From: Toxonevra muliebris
Lineage: Eukaryota > Arthropoda > Insecta > Diptera > Pallopteridae
Assembly: GCA_963691655.1 (NCBI GenBank)
Contig: OY829328.1
Location: 11,052,704 to 11,116,703, forward strand
Length of the DNA stretch: 64,000 nt
Direction of reading: 5' to 3'
The notes beneath the pieces were generated by a model. It did not search any database and was not told the DNA's origin. It was given only the letters and a program-made list of their open reading frames with translations. Positions 25,101 to 40,100 of the stretch are shown here, piece after piece. A program made the position numbers and the translations under genes. Positions within the stretch are counted from its first letter, which is position 1, and the number at the start of each line of letters is the position of its first letter.

Positions 25101-28100
25101 TAGTAAACTATTTATTACGTATTTCTTTTTATAGAATCGGTATTAGCACAAGGATGTTTTGAGCAGCTTTCAGCGGAAATGCGGAGCAAATGTAATAATG
25201 CACCAGAGAAAAATGGAAAGGAGTGCTATAAATGTAATGCCGACTTATGCAATAATATGGGTACAAATGACTTTGAATGCATACAATGTGATTCGAATAC
25301 GGTAAAATAGTTTAAAAGTGAAATATTGAAAATTGCTGCTTAAGTTTCTATGTGATTTCTTTAAGGATGAAAACTGCCGCAACAATCCGGATGGTTTGAG
25401 TTCCAGTAAATGTCCAATATCCAGAACAATCAATTCTTATTGTTACGTCAGCGATGATGGCAAACGAACCATACGAGGATGTTCTTTAGATTTAACAGAG
25501 CAAAAAAAGTGCCTGATTAGCAGCGATTGCTTGTTGTGTTCACCCAGTGAAATAAGTGGTTGCAATCGTGCGTATATAACGCAACAAGAAGATAATGGTT
25601 CAGGTTCAGGCAGCGGCTCAGGAGATGGTGGTTCTGGGAGCGGTTCCGGTTCAGGCAGTGGATCTGGATCGGGAGATGGTGGATCTGGTTCTGGCAGTGG
25701 ATCTGGATCGGGAGATGGTGGATCTGGTTCTGGCAGTGGATCTGGATCGGGAGATGGTGGATCTGGATCGGGAGATGGTGGATCGGGAGATGGTGGATCT
25801 GGTTCTGGCAGTGGGTCTGGTTCAGGAGATGGTGGATCCGGTTCTGGCAGTGGATCTGGATCGGGAGATGGTGGGTCTGGTTCTGGCAGTGGATCTGGAT
25901 CGGGAGATGGTGGGTCTGGTTCTGGCAGTGGATCTGGATCGGGAGATGGTGGATCTGGATCGGGAGATGGTGGATCGGGAGATGGTGGATCTGGTTCTGG
26001 CAGTGGATCTGGATCGGGAGATGATGGGTCTGGTTCTGGCAGTGGGTCTGGTTCAGGAGATGGTGGATCCGGTTCTGGCAGTGGATCTGGATCGGGAGAT
26101 GGTGGGTCTGGTTCTGGCAGTGGATCTGGATCGGGAGATGGTGGGTCTGGTTCTGGCAGCGGATCAGGAGATGGTGGTAACAACAATGGTGGCGGAGGTG
26201 GTAGTGAAAATGGTGCAAATAATTCGCATTTAAATTTAATGTTATTGGTAACTTATCTTTCCGTAATTTCGTGTATTTTTATTAAGTAAGTAAATTAATG
26301 ATATTGCCTTCGAACAGGAATTAAACATGGAACTAATATGTAACGATTGTCTACTTGAATTATCTTTTTAAATTATTTTCAACGTATTCATTTACTGAAC
26401 AAAAACCAATTATTTTTATGCCTTTCTTTGAGGGACAGGAAAGATAATTTTATTTAATTCCCCGTGACAAAAATTATCTTTCTTTGCCCATTGAACTACT
26501 AAAAACAGTGACTCATGCAACAGATAGTTAACTCTCCACACATTTTTAATGACGTTGGAAATGCCAAAAACATTTTCATTTAATTCTAGTAAAAAAAAAA
26601 AAAACGATGGGGGAAAAAATTTATAAAATAATTTATTAGAAACACATAAGTACTTTTCGATTATCACATACATATTATACATACACACTACATACGTAAT
26701 TAATAATAAAACCATCATTGAATTGCCATTAGGAATCATGTACTAACGCTTGTTGTACAATACTCGAAGAGCTACCAATTTGTAAATGTGCTCGTAGTTA
26801 TCGTCCAATATTTGCCGTCTGCCACAAAGAACACAAAAACCTAATCGCAAAGTTATATTAGCATTATCAATAAAGCCAATATTCAAACATACATAGAAAT
26901 GCTATAAACACTAACTAGTATATGTATAATTTAGATTAGAACATGCTAAAATAAGCTAAGTAAAATAAAAGAAAAAGTCCAAAACCAAAAAAAAAAAAGA
27001 GAAAACATTTTAATGCGTTTGCGGTGGTATTGCCGTAAATATTATTTTTGTCCAGCGTTAGATATTCGATGCGTTATCATTTAACCGCTGTCGCTGTCGC
27101 TGCATGATTATAAAGTAATAATTCTGAATCGATAACAAAGTTCTTGCCAAAATCTATAAAAGGCGTTGGGCATGTCTCAGTCCAATCAGTTTTGCCAAAA
27201 CAAAAAAAAAGCGCGTTCAACTTCGAACAAACTTTTTGGGCAAAATGTTGCCACAAATATTAAAACTAGGAGTTTTACTAGGACTTCTAGTATTTTGCTT
27301 TAGTAGTGAATTCGGTAGGTGTGAATTATACATGCATTTAAAAAAACAAAAATTTATGATTCGAAAGGATAATAATTGTGAAATACTTTGAATTACTCAA
27401 AGGAGTATTATAATGTTACGGAACAGTGAAACAAATGCGAGTGAAAGAAGTGAAAATTCATAGAAAATAATTGGAATTACCATGTTAAAGGCAAAAAATT
27501 GCCTTTACAATTTCACAATACAACAAATAATATTTATTTCCACTCAGGATAAATATTAATAATGACTAAAAAATTATGGAGTTCTAACTTAATAAATAAA
27601 TTCACCTCTAAAAGTCGATTATTTCTTTTGTCCTGTTTTGTAAATTTTGAGTATGCAGCCTTTAAATGTCTGACTGGACTTACAACATGCACTATGTCTG
27701 GGGCAGAGTAACTCGACCGTCCTTTTTTTTGCCACACAATATAATTGAAACAATAATTTTAAAGTTCTTTTATAAAATTTATTTCAAAAGTAAAAATAAA
27801 AGAAAATATAAAAAATGTTCAAAATTAAAAATAAAACTTAAAGGTCCTTCAAAATTAAAAGCAAAGGACACAGAAGTGTTACTCATGGTCTTATTGGAAC
27901 TCAATTTAAGCTATCAAAATTAACCATAATTAAATTTTTGAAATTCGAATAAATCGATTCAAAGTCTACAGTACTGAAAGTCTGGTACCTGACATTTTCG
28001 GAAGCACAGGCATAAACAAATCTGAGGTTAAATTCCAAAATAATTAATTAATTAATTAATATCAAAATTCAGGCTTAAAAGAAAACTTTTCTCCTTTCCC

Positions 28101-31100
28101 CTTTTTTGGTTGAACACCAGATCTGATAAAGAACCATCAACTATATATTTGGGATCTAAAAACTAAACTACCTACAATTCAAGGTAAATTTTCCTAAACA
28201 TAACATTTTTTCGCCTGGCGGAGTTTAGATACAGATTGGTGTGTTTTGCAAAAAAGTGTTAAACCATGCACCTTAAGGAATAAAAATTGATTAACATAAG
28301 AAGTGAGATTGAAAAAATCTTAACACACGTTTGACCTAATAATTTTTTTTTGGGTGTAAAATTTAAAATTTTTTTTGATCTAGTTATCTTTGAAAAATAT
28401 GTCAGCTGTTATTTTTAATGACAAACATGTTGACTTATTGTGAGTTTGATCAAAATGAGTGAAGAAAAAGAAGTACGTCTTAAAATTATTAAAAACTTTC
28501 AAAAAAATCCAAATTGGTCCTACAAAAAATTGGCAAAAAAATTGAAGGTCTGCCGCCAAACTGTTTCCAATATTATTAAACAGTTCCAGGAGAATTTGAC
28601 CATCGATAGGAAACCTGGTTCGGGAAGAAAACAAGGACCGCATGATATTGGGAAAGCCAAGAAAATAGAAAGCACATCTGGTAAAAAAGCTGCCCGGTTA
28701 GCGCAGTGGTGCGAAAAGTTAAAGCCAATGCAGGTTTGAAAACATTCAAAGTCCAAAAAGTTCCATACAGGAATGCTGCAAAAAATTTAGACGCCAAAAG
28801 TAGGGCTCGGAAACTAAAATCGAATTTCATACAAAAATATAATATACTGGCAGATTTTGCATAGCTTCCGGGTCAAAATTTTTATGTTGCTGATGCTCGA
28901 GGAAATGTCGAAGAATCCAAAAGCAGACAAAATTTCCTAAAAAATTCCTGGTATGTAAATGCAGTTGCGGCAAAAGAAGCAAGTCATTTGTTACAGTGGG
29001 CTCTATAAATACCGAAATATACATCTAAGAATGTTTGAAAAAAGACCTCTTCCTTTCATAAGAGAGCACAATGTGTCCACATATTTTTGGCCCGATTTGG
29101 CATCATGTCACTATGGCAAGAAAGTTCTGGAGTGATACCAAAGTAATAACATAGTTTTTGTACCAAGAGAGGCCAATACTCCAAATTGTCCGGAGCTAAG
29201 ACCAGTGGAGAGTGAAAAGAAACTTAAAGAATACAAAAAAGGTGTCCCAAAATATCAAACATTTTAAAAGGAGATGGACAAACTGTTCCAAAAAGGTGTC
29301 TGAAACAACTATCAAATCTCTAATGGAAGGCTTACCAAAAAAGGTTAACGAGTTCATAAATAGTGGTTACAACTATAAAAGTTATATTTTTCTGTAATTT
29401 GTAAAATATTATCAATTAAATAAAAAAAAATCAAAACTCTAAGATCAACCGTTTAAAAATTATTGAATTTTATATATGTTTAGATTTTTTCGATCTCACT
29501 CCTTAGATCCGAATTGAAGCACTGAGTAATGTTTCTCAATACGAGTATAAGAGAGAATAATCATATTGATAAGTCAGTTATTTAAAATGTAGCCATGGTT
29601 AATTTTTCTTCAGCAGAAATCCTGATGAACTCTTTTCTGTATTGCACTATGGGAATAAATCCTTTATATATACATATATATATTGTTATATTGTTATATA
29701 TTGTTATCATCATATCTCATATCAAAAACAAAAAATATCAGACTATTACCATGCCCACTTTCTATACCAGTAAAATTGTAAAAGCGCTATAATTACGAAT
29801 TCAATACAGTTATGGTCAAGAAATTTTGTGCACACATATATGTTTATTGTTACCATCATGTCTCATACCAAAAATATCGGACCTGATATAGCAAGCCCAC
29901 TTTCCACTCATGTAAAATCTTAAAAGTGCTATAATTGCAATATGATCATGCAATTTCATATCCTGGTAGTTATTGCTATCACCAATTTTTTAATCTTTAA
30001 TTTAATTTTTTTCTCTTTCGCTTTTTCGCTTGTCCATCTTTCAAATAAATGTTGGTTCCGTAGTTCGGGCTTTTCTACAAAAATTTAAGTAAAAAGCGGA
30101 GTAACAAGTAGGAGCTGTTTTTTTTTTTAATATTTAAAACAAATTACACTAAAAGCCTTTGATCTTCAAACAGGTTACAAGTGTTTACAAATTATTATAA
30201 GCTTCTTTAACCCATTAAGGAAGAGCGGGAACCAAATTAGATAGATCAAGAAAATAACTTGCGAAAAAAATTGTTTTTGAACCTGGCTTTGTTATATTAA
30301 AATAATGTATAATATCTCAAAAATAAAAACACACTTTTTTCATTCACTTAAGTTATAGAACTATAAACTTAAAATAACGGTAACTTATGTTGAGTTTGAC
30401 CATCAGTTTAATCATATGGTCTGAATTACCATATGAGTTAACTCACTCTGCCAAAAGTACGAGTGAGTGTGAGTGACTCTAACGGTAAATACTTATTAAG
30501 AAAGAAATTTTGTAGTAAAGAGTTCAGAATTCAAATGATATTTTCAAGAACATTGACCTAAATCTCACAATTTAAAATATTACAAATTTCCTCGGTTATA
30601 GAAAAGTATCACATATTTTATTATTTAAAATGATGCCCAACGTTATTGAAAAGTGTACTGAAAACATGACCTCAAGACACATTTCTTTTTTTTTAGGCTG
30701 TTAGACTCAGAGGTTAAGGGTTAATTAATATTTGTATACAATAGATCCATGCAATGATGCACAATCGACAATAACACTGAGAAAGTTAGCTTCAAAGATT
30801 TACGAAACTTCTAGAAACCTAGAAATATAAATCTTCCAAGAATTTAATATCTTGAATAATGATAAAGAATATCATAAATATCGAACGCATGTAGAAACAT
30901 TATAAAACACAAAGCCATAATATATGATGATAACAAATTGGTCAAAAAGTAATCGGGTGACTTTTATCATTGACTAACTGACTGGTTGACTTAATAAGCG
31001 TATTAAAAGGAATATTGCCAATATAAAAGTATTGTATAACTATTAATTGATTTATTAATGCGATAAACATACAAAGGTTTAATCTGAATTAAAAATTATG

Positions 31101-34100
31101 GCATGTTTCAGAATTATATTTTTATTTCTATTACTTTTGTTTTATTTTAAACCGGTAATTACTTACTTGTGATGATAAGGAAATAAAAATTAGAGAATTG
31201 AATTATTAAGTAACACAATTGGATTTACCAGCTAAGTACTACTAGAGTACCTACCTCTATCTACGTTACTAAGCCAAGTTGTTGAGATAAACGTGAAGCA
31301 TGGCAAATCACCTTTTTATGCAAGTTCATGCTGTACTTCAATATCTATCTGCATAACTATTTTAATATAATCTCCATATACTAAATATAATATAGATACA
31401 ATATATTAAGAATTTTTTAGTTTATGGCAATCAATACAATTTTGTGCAATAAAGTTTTTTATGAATGTTTGCTCAATATTTGGTTGTCGCAAATCCTGAA
31501 TGCAGCGGTATATCTTTTTGAACATATTTATCAACGGTACTTTTACAAAAAGTATAATTGCAGTATAAAAAATTCTTGAAGTTTTTGAGCTTTGAGTTTT
31601 TATATCTCAGAAACTACAGGAGATTGAAATGAAAAAATGAATGTTCCAAAGGGCTTACAATTTTGTTTTATAGTGTTTCATATAAAATGACCAGGAGAAA
31701 AAACTTTTTCTTTTTACATTTCGACTTATAACTCCCAAGCCCCTGAGATATATTCAAGATTACTTATTATATTTCAGGAACAAAAAAATCAGTGTCGACC
31801 AGTGATGTGATTTATGTATAATTTTGAAATTTTTTTTCTCTTCCTTACATTTCCAGCTGCTGCTGAAGCTGGTTTGCCTTCGAATAATGTTTGGCAAGAT
31901 GGACCAATAAATTGTTATTCCTGTGATAGCATCGAAGAGTGTGCCCAAAGTGCAGGCGTTATTAGCAAATGTGAGAACAACGATACGCAAACATGTTTGA
32001 TTGTGTTCAATGGCGATGGTGTTGTATCACAGCGTGGCTGCAGTGATATTGTCGCATCCAGTAGGAATAGCATCTATTGTGCCAGTAACCCTGAAAAATG
32101 TCCCAATTGCATATCGAATGGTTGCAATACTGCAACAACTTTAAACGATTACAATGAATGTTTAGCGTGTGACTCAGTGCTCGATAGCAATTGTGTCTTT
32201 AATCCAAGTGAAGTGGCCACGAAGAAAATGTGTTTTGGTGAATGCATGACTGCGCTGTACCCCGCTGATGAAAACAGTCATCGGTATTATTTGGTGCGAT
32301 CATGTTTAAATGATCGTGATTTGGATGATCGTGATGCATGTTTGGATGGCAGTGATAGTAAATGCATTAGTTGTTTAGGGGAAAATTGTAATACTCACTC
32401 ATTACCTGAAACGCGTCACAGTTGTTATCATTGCGATGGTGAGGATTGTGAAGATCCGGATCAAGAGCAAGAATGTGTTGTGTTCAATGATAATAAAGAA
32501 CAATGTTATATACTTTTCGAAGAAAAGGAGAATAACGTCATTAGGATGGGTTGCATATCAGATTTCGCTGATGAAGAGGCTATCATCGATTTGGTTAAGC
32601 AAAAAGCATTGTTTGTATGTGATGGTGAGAAGTGTAACAGTTTTTCGAATATTGCTCAACCAAATGATTGCACCACCTGTAATTCGAAGACAGATGTGAA
32701 TTGTGCCATTAAACCAACAATTGTAAAAGAACATAAAATGTGTCGATCTGTTCCATACACCTCATGTTATGAACGTGTGAATGCAGGTGCCACTGAACGT
32801 GGGTGTCTTTCGGAATTGGTTGGCGATGATTTTTACAATTGTCTTACTGGATCCGATGATAAGTGTAAAACTTGCACTGGTACAGAATGCAATGAAGAGG
32901 TAGGTGCATCATTATCATTTTAATGGAAGCATCTTAGTCATTTATATTTAATTCTGAAACTTTCATTTAATTTTTTAGATTATACCCGCCGATCGCCCAA
33001 AATGCCAACGTTGCGATTCTCAAACTGATGCGAGCTGCCACAGTTTACCTGCAGCATTAAGTGTCTGCCCCACATACGATCAAGATGACTCATGTATTGC
33101 TCTTTTCGAGAACGGTGTCACCTTACGTGGGTGCCGCACTGAATTCAGTTGTAATGCAGGCTTAAATTGCCAAATTTGCAAAGGGGATGGTTGCAATGTT
33201 GTCAATATCAAGAAACGTGTTGAAGAGATCTATGGTGCCTTCCAGGACCTGCCACTCAACTGTAATACATGCTCCGGTGTCGAATGCAAAACGGGTGTGA
33301 ATACTGTACGCAAATGTGAAGGTGATATCTATCAAGATTGCATGACAGTTTTCGACGAATCTAACGAAGTCCTAAGACGGGGTTGCGAAGGTGTCATTGA
33401 GGCTGAGCATCAAGAGCATTGCTCTTTACATCCTGAATTGTGTTTCAATTGCAAGTCGAACGGTTGTAATTCTGTAGATGATTCAACCAAAGTCCAGGAA
33501 TGTTTATATTGCAACGCAGCAGTAAATCCAGATTGTCTTTTTGATCCGAGTGCGATTACTACACATCGTAAATGTGTCGAAGGCTGTGTCTCTTCGCTGT
33601 ATCCACGTAAATCCAATGCAGGAGTTTATGATTTCGTACGCACTTGCTTCGAGGACATTGAAGGCGACGATCGTGATAAATGCAATTCTGAGAATAATTG
33701 CGTTAAATGCACCGATTCAAACGATTGCAATGTTGATATATTACCTGAGGAGGGGCGTTTGTCATGTTGGCATTGCGAAGGCGATGATTGTGATTTACCT
33801 GAATCGAAAGAATGCCTTGGATTCTCCGAAAATGATAAATGTTACATATACTTCGATAATAGTACATTTAGTGCGGTTCGCATGGGCTGCAAGAGCGACC
33901 TTACCGAAGCAGAAATTTTAGCTGATGTTAAGCAGTACTTCCTGTGCGATGGCGAGAACTGTAATGATTACAAGAATTTACCGGACGCTAGAATATGCTA
34001 CGTTTGCGATTCGGCGACCGATGAAAATTGCGCTATTAAACCAACAGATATCACCACACAGAGTAGGTGCCAAATTCATCCATACACAGAGTGTTATATG

Positions 34101-37100
34101 CGCGTAAGAGAAGGTAAGTGGAGCGGGATAGCGCAAGTATGTTTCACTTAACTTAATTAATTAACCTTATTTTTTGTAGATGGTCACACCGAACGTGGTT
34201 GTTTATATAATTTGCCAACTGAAAACTTTTTAGCTTGTACAAATGGCGAAACTGACGCCGTCTGTGAGATATGTGCTGAAAGCATTTGTAATGAGGTTAT
34301 TTACCCTTCGAATCGGCCAAAGTGCTATCGTTGCAACTCTGCAGTAAATTCTGATTGTGAGAGAGAGCCTTCAAATTCTCAAGTTTGTCCACTCTATAAG
34401 GCCGATGATAATTGCGTGACGAAATTGATTGACGGCACAACCCATCGCGGTTGTAGCTCAGAATTAGTCTGTGATAATAAAAATGATAAATTCTGTAACA
34501 CTTGTGCTGGTGATAATTGCAACACGGTGATTTTAAAATTTGACCCTATTGATGATCCTGGTCTCTTCCAGGACTTACCTTTGAATTGCTACCACTGTGG
34601 TCTTGGTGGAAGTTTTGACGATTGCGTCACTTCCTCTTTGGGTAAAATAAATGTGTGTGAAGGGAATAAGTTGCAAACATGTACCACTGTTTTTGCCAGC
34701 GATGGCAATGTGATTGGACGTGGTTGTAGTGATGCCGCCAGTGAGTTATGCAATGTTAATGGCAATACATGCTTCGATTGTAAGTCGAATGGTTGTAATT
34801 TGGCGAAAGAACAGTCCGACTATATTGATTGTATCTTTTGTGATGGCAAAAGAGATTCTGCCTGCATATTTGATGTGAATTCAGAGAAAACTGTACGCAA
34901 ATGTTATAAAAGCTGCATGACTGCTTTGTATCCACGAACAGATGATTTGGTACCGGCGTATGAATTGATACGCACATGTTTGGATGATATGGATTTGGAT
35001 GATCGCGAGGATTGCGCGGCGGGTTCTAATAAGAAATGCAAAGCCTGTTCAACTGCTAGTTGCAATACAGATGATGTTGGCGAACGTAAATCATGCTACC
35101 ACTGCTCGGGTGACAATTGTCAGGACCCCCAAATAGGTGCATGCCACTCTTCAATGGATCACGATCAGTGCTTCGTGGAGTTTGATGAAGCAGGTTCGAT
35201 TGTTGAGCTGGGTTGCAAGAGTAAATATGATCCAACGGATGTTAAGATTCTGGTAACTGCTAAACGTTTGTGGTTATGCGATGATGACAATTGCAATGTT
35301 CAAGACAAGCTCCCTGTGTCTCAACGTTGTAAAATTTGCAGTTCGAGAACAGACCCAGACTGTGCCATTGCGCCGGATAATGTGGTATCCCTTACAACAT
35401 GTGCCGATTTCCCTTACATAGAATGTTATACTAGAACTCTTGAAAGTAAGTAATGAGAAGCGGAAAGTGTTAGTGAGTTTCGAAATTGTAAGATTTTTTT
35501 TTTAGATGGTCACACTGAACGGGGTTGTCTATCAAGCATAGAAGGTGAAGAATTCTACAGTTGCCTTTATGGATTTAATGCTACAGAGTGCAATGCATGT
35601 GTTGGTGACAATTGTAATCTAAACGTATGTGTTAATTAGCTATGATCCAATTAAGATTGTGGAGTCATACAGTAGATTTCAGAAAAAATATTTTATTAGA
35701 TTCTATTAGGTACTGAATATCAGATTATCAGATTGCATAAAGAATATTCTAAAAGAAAAGTTAGGTGCTGGTTTTTGTTTATTAACTCCGATTTCATTTC
35801 AATTGAATTCAATAATCTTCCAAAAACTTTCTAGATTTCTTCTACCCTGATTTCACAATCTTTGATAAATTTATTACTAAAAGAATGCCTTAGTAATTAA
35901 TATTTAATTTCACATGTCATTTACAGATTCATCCGGAGAATCGCCGGTCGTGCCAAGTTTGCGACTCTGACACATCGGAAACATGTGAAACTTCACCCCA
36001 GTCTGTTCAGGTCTGTCTTAAATATAATCCAAATGAAAATTGTGTATCCACAATCAAAGAAGGTGGAGTTACTGTTCGTGGATGTAGCTCGCAGGTCACT
36101 TGCGATTCAAACCTTCCCACCAAATGTCAAATCTGCGACACTGACAATTGCAACAACTTAAATATTAAGCGTAAATCCGATGGCAAACCAGGCGTATGGC
36201 AACCATTGCCATTGTCTTGTTATATCTGTGATGATGAAGAAAATTGTGAAACTTTCAATAGACAAATGACATGTACCTTGGATCATGAATATTGTATGAC
36301 AGTATTTGGTGATAGTGGAGCTGTTGTCAGGCGTAGTTGCAGCGATGCCGTGGAAAGAGATTTCGGCAGTTACTGCGATTTGAATCCTGATAATTGCCAT
36401 AACTGTAACTCAAATCAATGTAATTCGGCTACTAGTTTGAGTGATTATATAGATTGTATATATTGTGATTCTGAAACCGATTCGAATTGTGCTCTTAATC
36501 CAACAGCTGTTGGTAGTAGACGTAAATGTCATACAAATTGCATGACTGCTCTGTATCCGCGCAAAAATGGTTCTTCATTTTATGAGTTGACACGTAGCTG
36601 TTTGGATGATAAGGATTTAGAAGATCAGCAAAAATGCCAAGCCGATGATGCTAATTGCATTGCTTGCAATGATGAGGCATGCAATATTGCACTATTGCCA
36701 GCTGAACGCTTGTCCTGTTATTACTGCCAGGGCGAGAGCTGTGAAGATCCTCAACCCAAACAATGTGATGCTTTTTCGACTGTCGATCAATGCTATATGC
36801 TTTTTAATGATCTGAGTGATATTGTTCAAATGGGCTGCATCAGTGATTTGGATGAATCTTTTGTGGAGGAAAATATTTATCAATTGTTTATGTGTAATGA
36901 TAAGGATAATTGCAATGATTTCGAAAGTATACCAACGCCAAAAATGTGTGCGACCTGCACTTCAAACGTTAATATCGATTGCGCATTGAACCCAGCTAAT
37001 GTACCATCAGTTGATCAATGCACCGCGCTGCCAAATACCCAATGTTATACGCGTGTAAACACACGTGGTAAGTATTAAATAATAGTTAAATAAGTACTAA

Positions 37101-40100
37101 ATATATATAAATATTGATGACGTTTTCCTCAGATGGTTCAACTGACCGTGGTTGTTTAAGTAGTCTCAGTAAATCAGATATGGTGAGCTGTCTCAGTGGT
37201 GATTCCGAAGCTTGTACTGTTTGTCTAGGTGATAGATGTAATATTGAGGTACGTTTTGATTTGTCTAAACTTCTCAGAAACATATAAAACTATCTATCCA
37301 TCTTCTCTGATGTAGATATTCCCGAGTGATCGCCGTCGTTGCCATCGTTGTAATTCCTTGGATGATCCCACCTGTGAAAGTGCTCCTCAAGCCAGTTCTG
37401 CATGTGCAACTTACTCCGAAAGTGAATCATGTTCTACCAAATTGGTAGAAGGTATAACTTATCGCGGCTGTAGCTCAGATTTTACTTGCGATGTTTCTAA
37501 TGTACAGAACTGTCGCATGTGCTCCGGAGCTGATAACTGCAACTTTGTTGATTTGACTTCCGGTAGCATCGGTTATCCAGGTAAATGGCAAGGAACTCCT
37601 CTTAATTGTTATACCTGCGTCGGAGAGGAATGCACTCAAGGCTTAGGCATCGTTAGAAAATGCGAAAATAATGATTTGCAAACGTGTGGCACAGTTTTTG
37701 CCGTTGATGGTAGCATTCAGCAACGTGGTTGTTCTGACCAAATCTATAACGGTGAGCTTGCATTGTTTTGCACTGAATATTCCGACCAATGTAAATTCTG
37801 TAAATCGAATGGTTGTAATACTGCTACCAATTTGGATGATTATGTTGATTGTTTGTACTGTGATGCTGCAGATAATAAAGACTGTATCTTTGATGTTGAG
37901 AAAATTACGCGTACACGAACTTGCCACCAGAAATGCTTTACTGGTCTATATCCCCGAGAACAAGAAACTAATCCTGTTTACGAATTAGCTAGAGGTTGTC
38001 TCGATGATTTAGATTTAGATGATCGTGAGAAGTGTGAAAATGGTGATTTGAAGTATTGCAAGGCGTGCGAAGGAGCCAAATGCAATACAGACGATATTGC
38101 CGAAGCAAGAGGAAAATGTTTAGTTTGCAGTGGTGACGGCTGTGAAGATCCATTAAGTCGTGAATGTACCGCTTTCCGTGAAAACTATCAATGCTTTACT
38201 TTGTTCAATAGCTTGAATGATGTTGAAAGCATGGGATGTGCTAGTGATTTGGATACAGTATACATAGAAGCGAATAAACGGCAATTATTATTGTGCACTG
38301 GCGACGATTGTAATACTTTTGAGAATTTCCCAAAACCAACTGCTTGTCGCGTGTGCAATTCAATCAATGAACCAGACTGCGCAGATCCCTCTACTCCTGC
38401 ACTTTCCGCAGTTTGCAGTGATCGTCCATTTACAGAGTGTTATATGCGTATCGATGATGGTAAGTACTAAAAACGATTATGAACTCAACAGTTCTCTGTA
38501 ATGTTTGCAAAAATTTCAGATGGTGTAACACATCGTGGCTGTCTCTCAGATATCGTGGAGGATGATTTATTCAACGATTGTGCAAGTGGCGATAGTGCTA
38601 CATGTGAAACTTGTCACAGCAACAACTGTAATTCTGAGATCTATCCAGCTAATCGTCGCAGGTGTCATCGTTGCAGCACAGCAAATGACCCACTTTGCGA
38701 AGGCAATCCACAAGAATTTGCCAGTGTCTGCCCCATCTATTATGAAAAAGATAACTGTGTCACCGCAGTTGACAGTAATAACTTAATCCGCGGCTGTACT
38801 TCCGAATTCATTTGTGATGTCAATGACCGCACGAGCTGTCGTATTTGTGAGACTGACAATTGCAATACCGCTAACCTTTTAGCTGGTTTTATTGGAGATC
38901 CTGGTAAATGGCAAGGATTGCCATTGAATTGTTACGCTTGTGATGGTGATGACTGTGCCAGCGGCAGTGGCATTGTATCTAAATGTGAGGGCAATAATCT
39001 TCAGAATTGCGTCACCGTATTCAGCACCGATGGTGCTGTGGAGAAACGTGGCTGCAGTGATGCTATAACAGCAACACACGGTGATTACTGTGATGAGAAT
39101 CCAGAGAAATGTATTGGTTGCAAATCAAATGGCTGCAATAATGCGAAGAGTTTGAATGATTTCATTGACTGCTATTTCTGCGATTCTGCAAATAGTAACT
39201 CGTGCTCGGTGAATTTCGATAGCGCTACAAAAACACGTAAATGTCAAAATAATTGCATGGTTGCACTGTATCCACGCAGTAGCTCAAATGATCCAGCCTA
39301 CGAAATGTCTCGTTCGTGTCTTGACGATATGGATATCGATGAGCGTGAAGCTTGTGCGGCTGGTGAAATGTCATTCTGCAAGGCTTGTGATGGTGATCGC
39401 TGTAATACTGTGAGTTTGCCTGATGAGCGCCATGAATGTTACAAATGTGTCGGAGATAACTGTGAAGATCCTGCTACTCAGGCATGCAGTGCACATCATC
39501 CAAATGACCAATGCTACATTTTATTCGACAAAGAGAGCTCAATTTCTGGTATGGGTTGCCGCAGTGAATTCGAAATGGATGTAGTCACTCAATTGATAAA
39601 GCAAAAACAAATTATGTTGTGTGATGGCAAGAACTGCAACAACTTCCAACAGGTCCCTACACCAAAGACATGCTCAGTTTGCAATTCAGAAACTAATCCA
39701 CTCTGTGCAACTAACCCCAATTTAGTTGAAAACATTGAAAGGTGTTCAGCATTGCCTTATACAGATTGTTTTACCCGTGTCAATGCTGGTAGGTAAACTT
39801 TGTAGTTAATTTCAAACAATAAGTGTCTATGAACATACTATTTGCTTTTTTAGGTGGTCACACTGAACGCGGCTGTCTGTCGTCACTCGAGAGTGAAACC
39901 TTCTACGGCTGTCTTATGAATACTGACGGACTCTGTGAAACATGCACCGGTGATAAGTGTAATGAGATTGATGTTTTCCCAGCTGATCGTTGGAAGTGTC
40001 ATCAATGCAGTTCAGAAACTAATCCTTCATGCAGTTCTACGCCAAATAATAACATAGCTTGTCCAGTCTATAGCCCAACTGATTCCTGTGTCACTAATTT

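Larger units (their letters stand above)
27315..31856 (+). other. First intron of the giant Ly6 gene
   Basis: A 4.5-kb intron opening GTAGGT and closing TTTCCAG. It holds a complete-length but decayed Tc1-type element (28297-29505) and an imperfect direct repeat (29684-29945). No other coding sequence is supported. Its size and position after the signal-peptide exon are typical for regulatory introns, but no motif is claimed. Confidence 0.75.

Noticed and set aside
25443..26218. Long minus-strand frames over the Gly-Ser minisatellite ([12 protein letters not shown] and [12 protein letters not shown])
   Set aside because: Shadow of the in-frame Ly6 paralogue 3 stalk; no start context, domain or splice partner on the minus strand.
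31814..31856. ATG at 31814 as the start of the giant Ly6 protein
   Set aside because: The sequence TTTCCAG at 31850-31856 is a splice acceptor and the phase matches the signal-peptide exon at 27245-27314.
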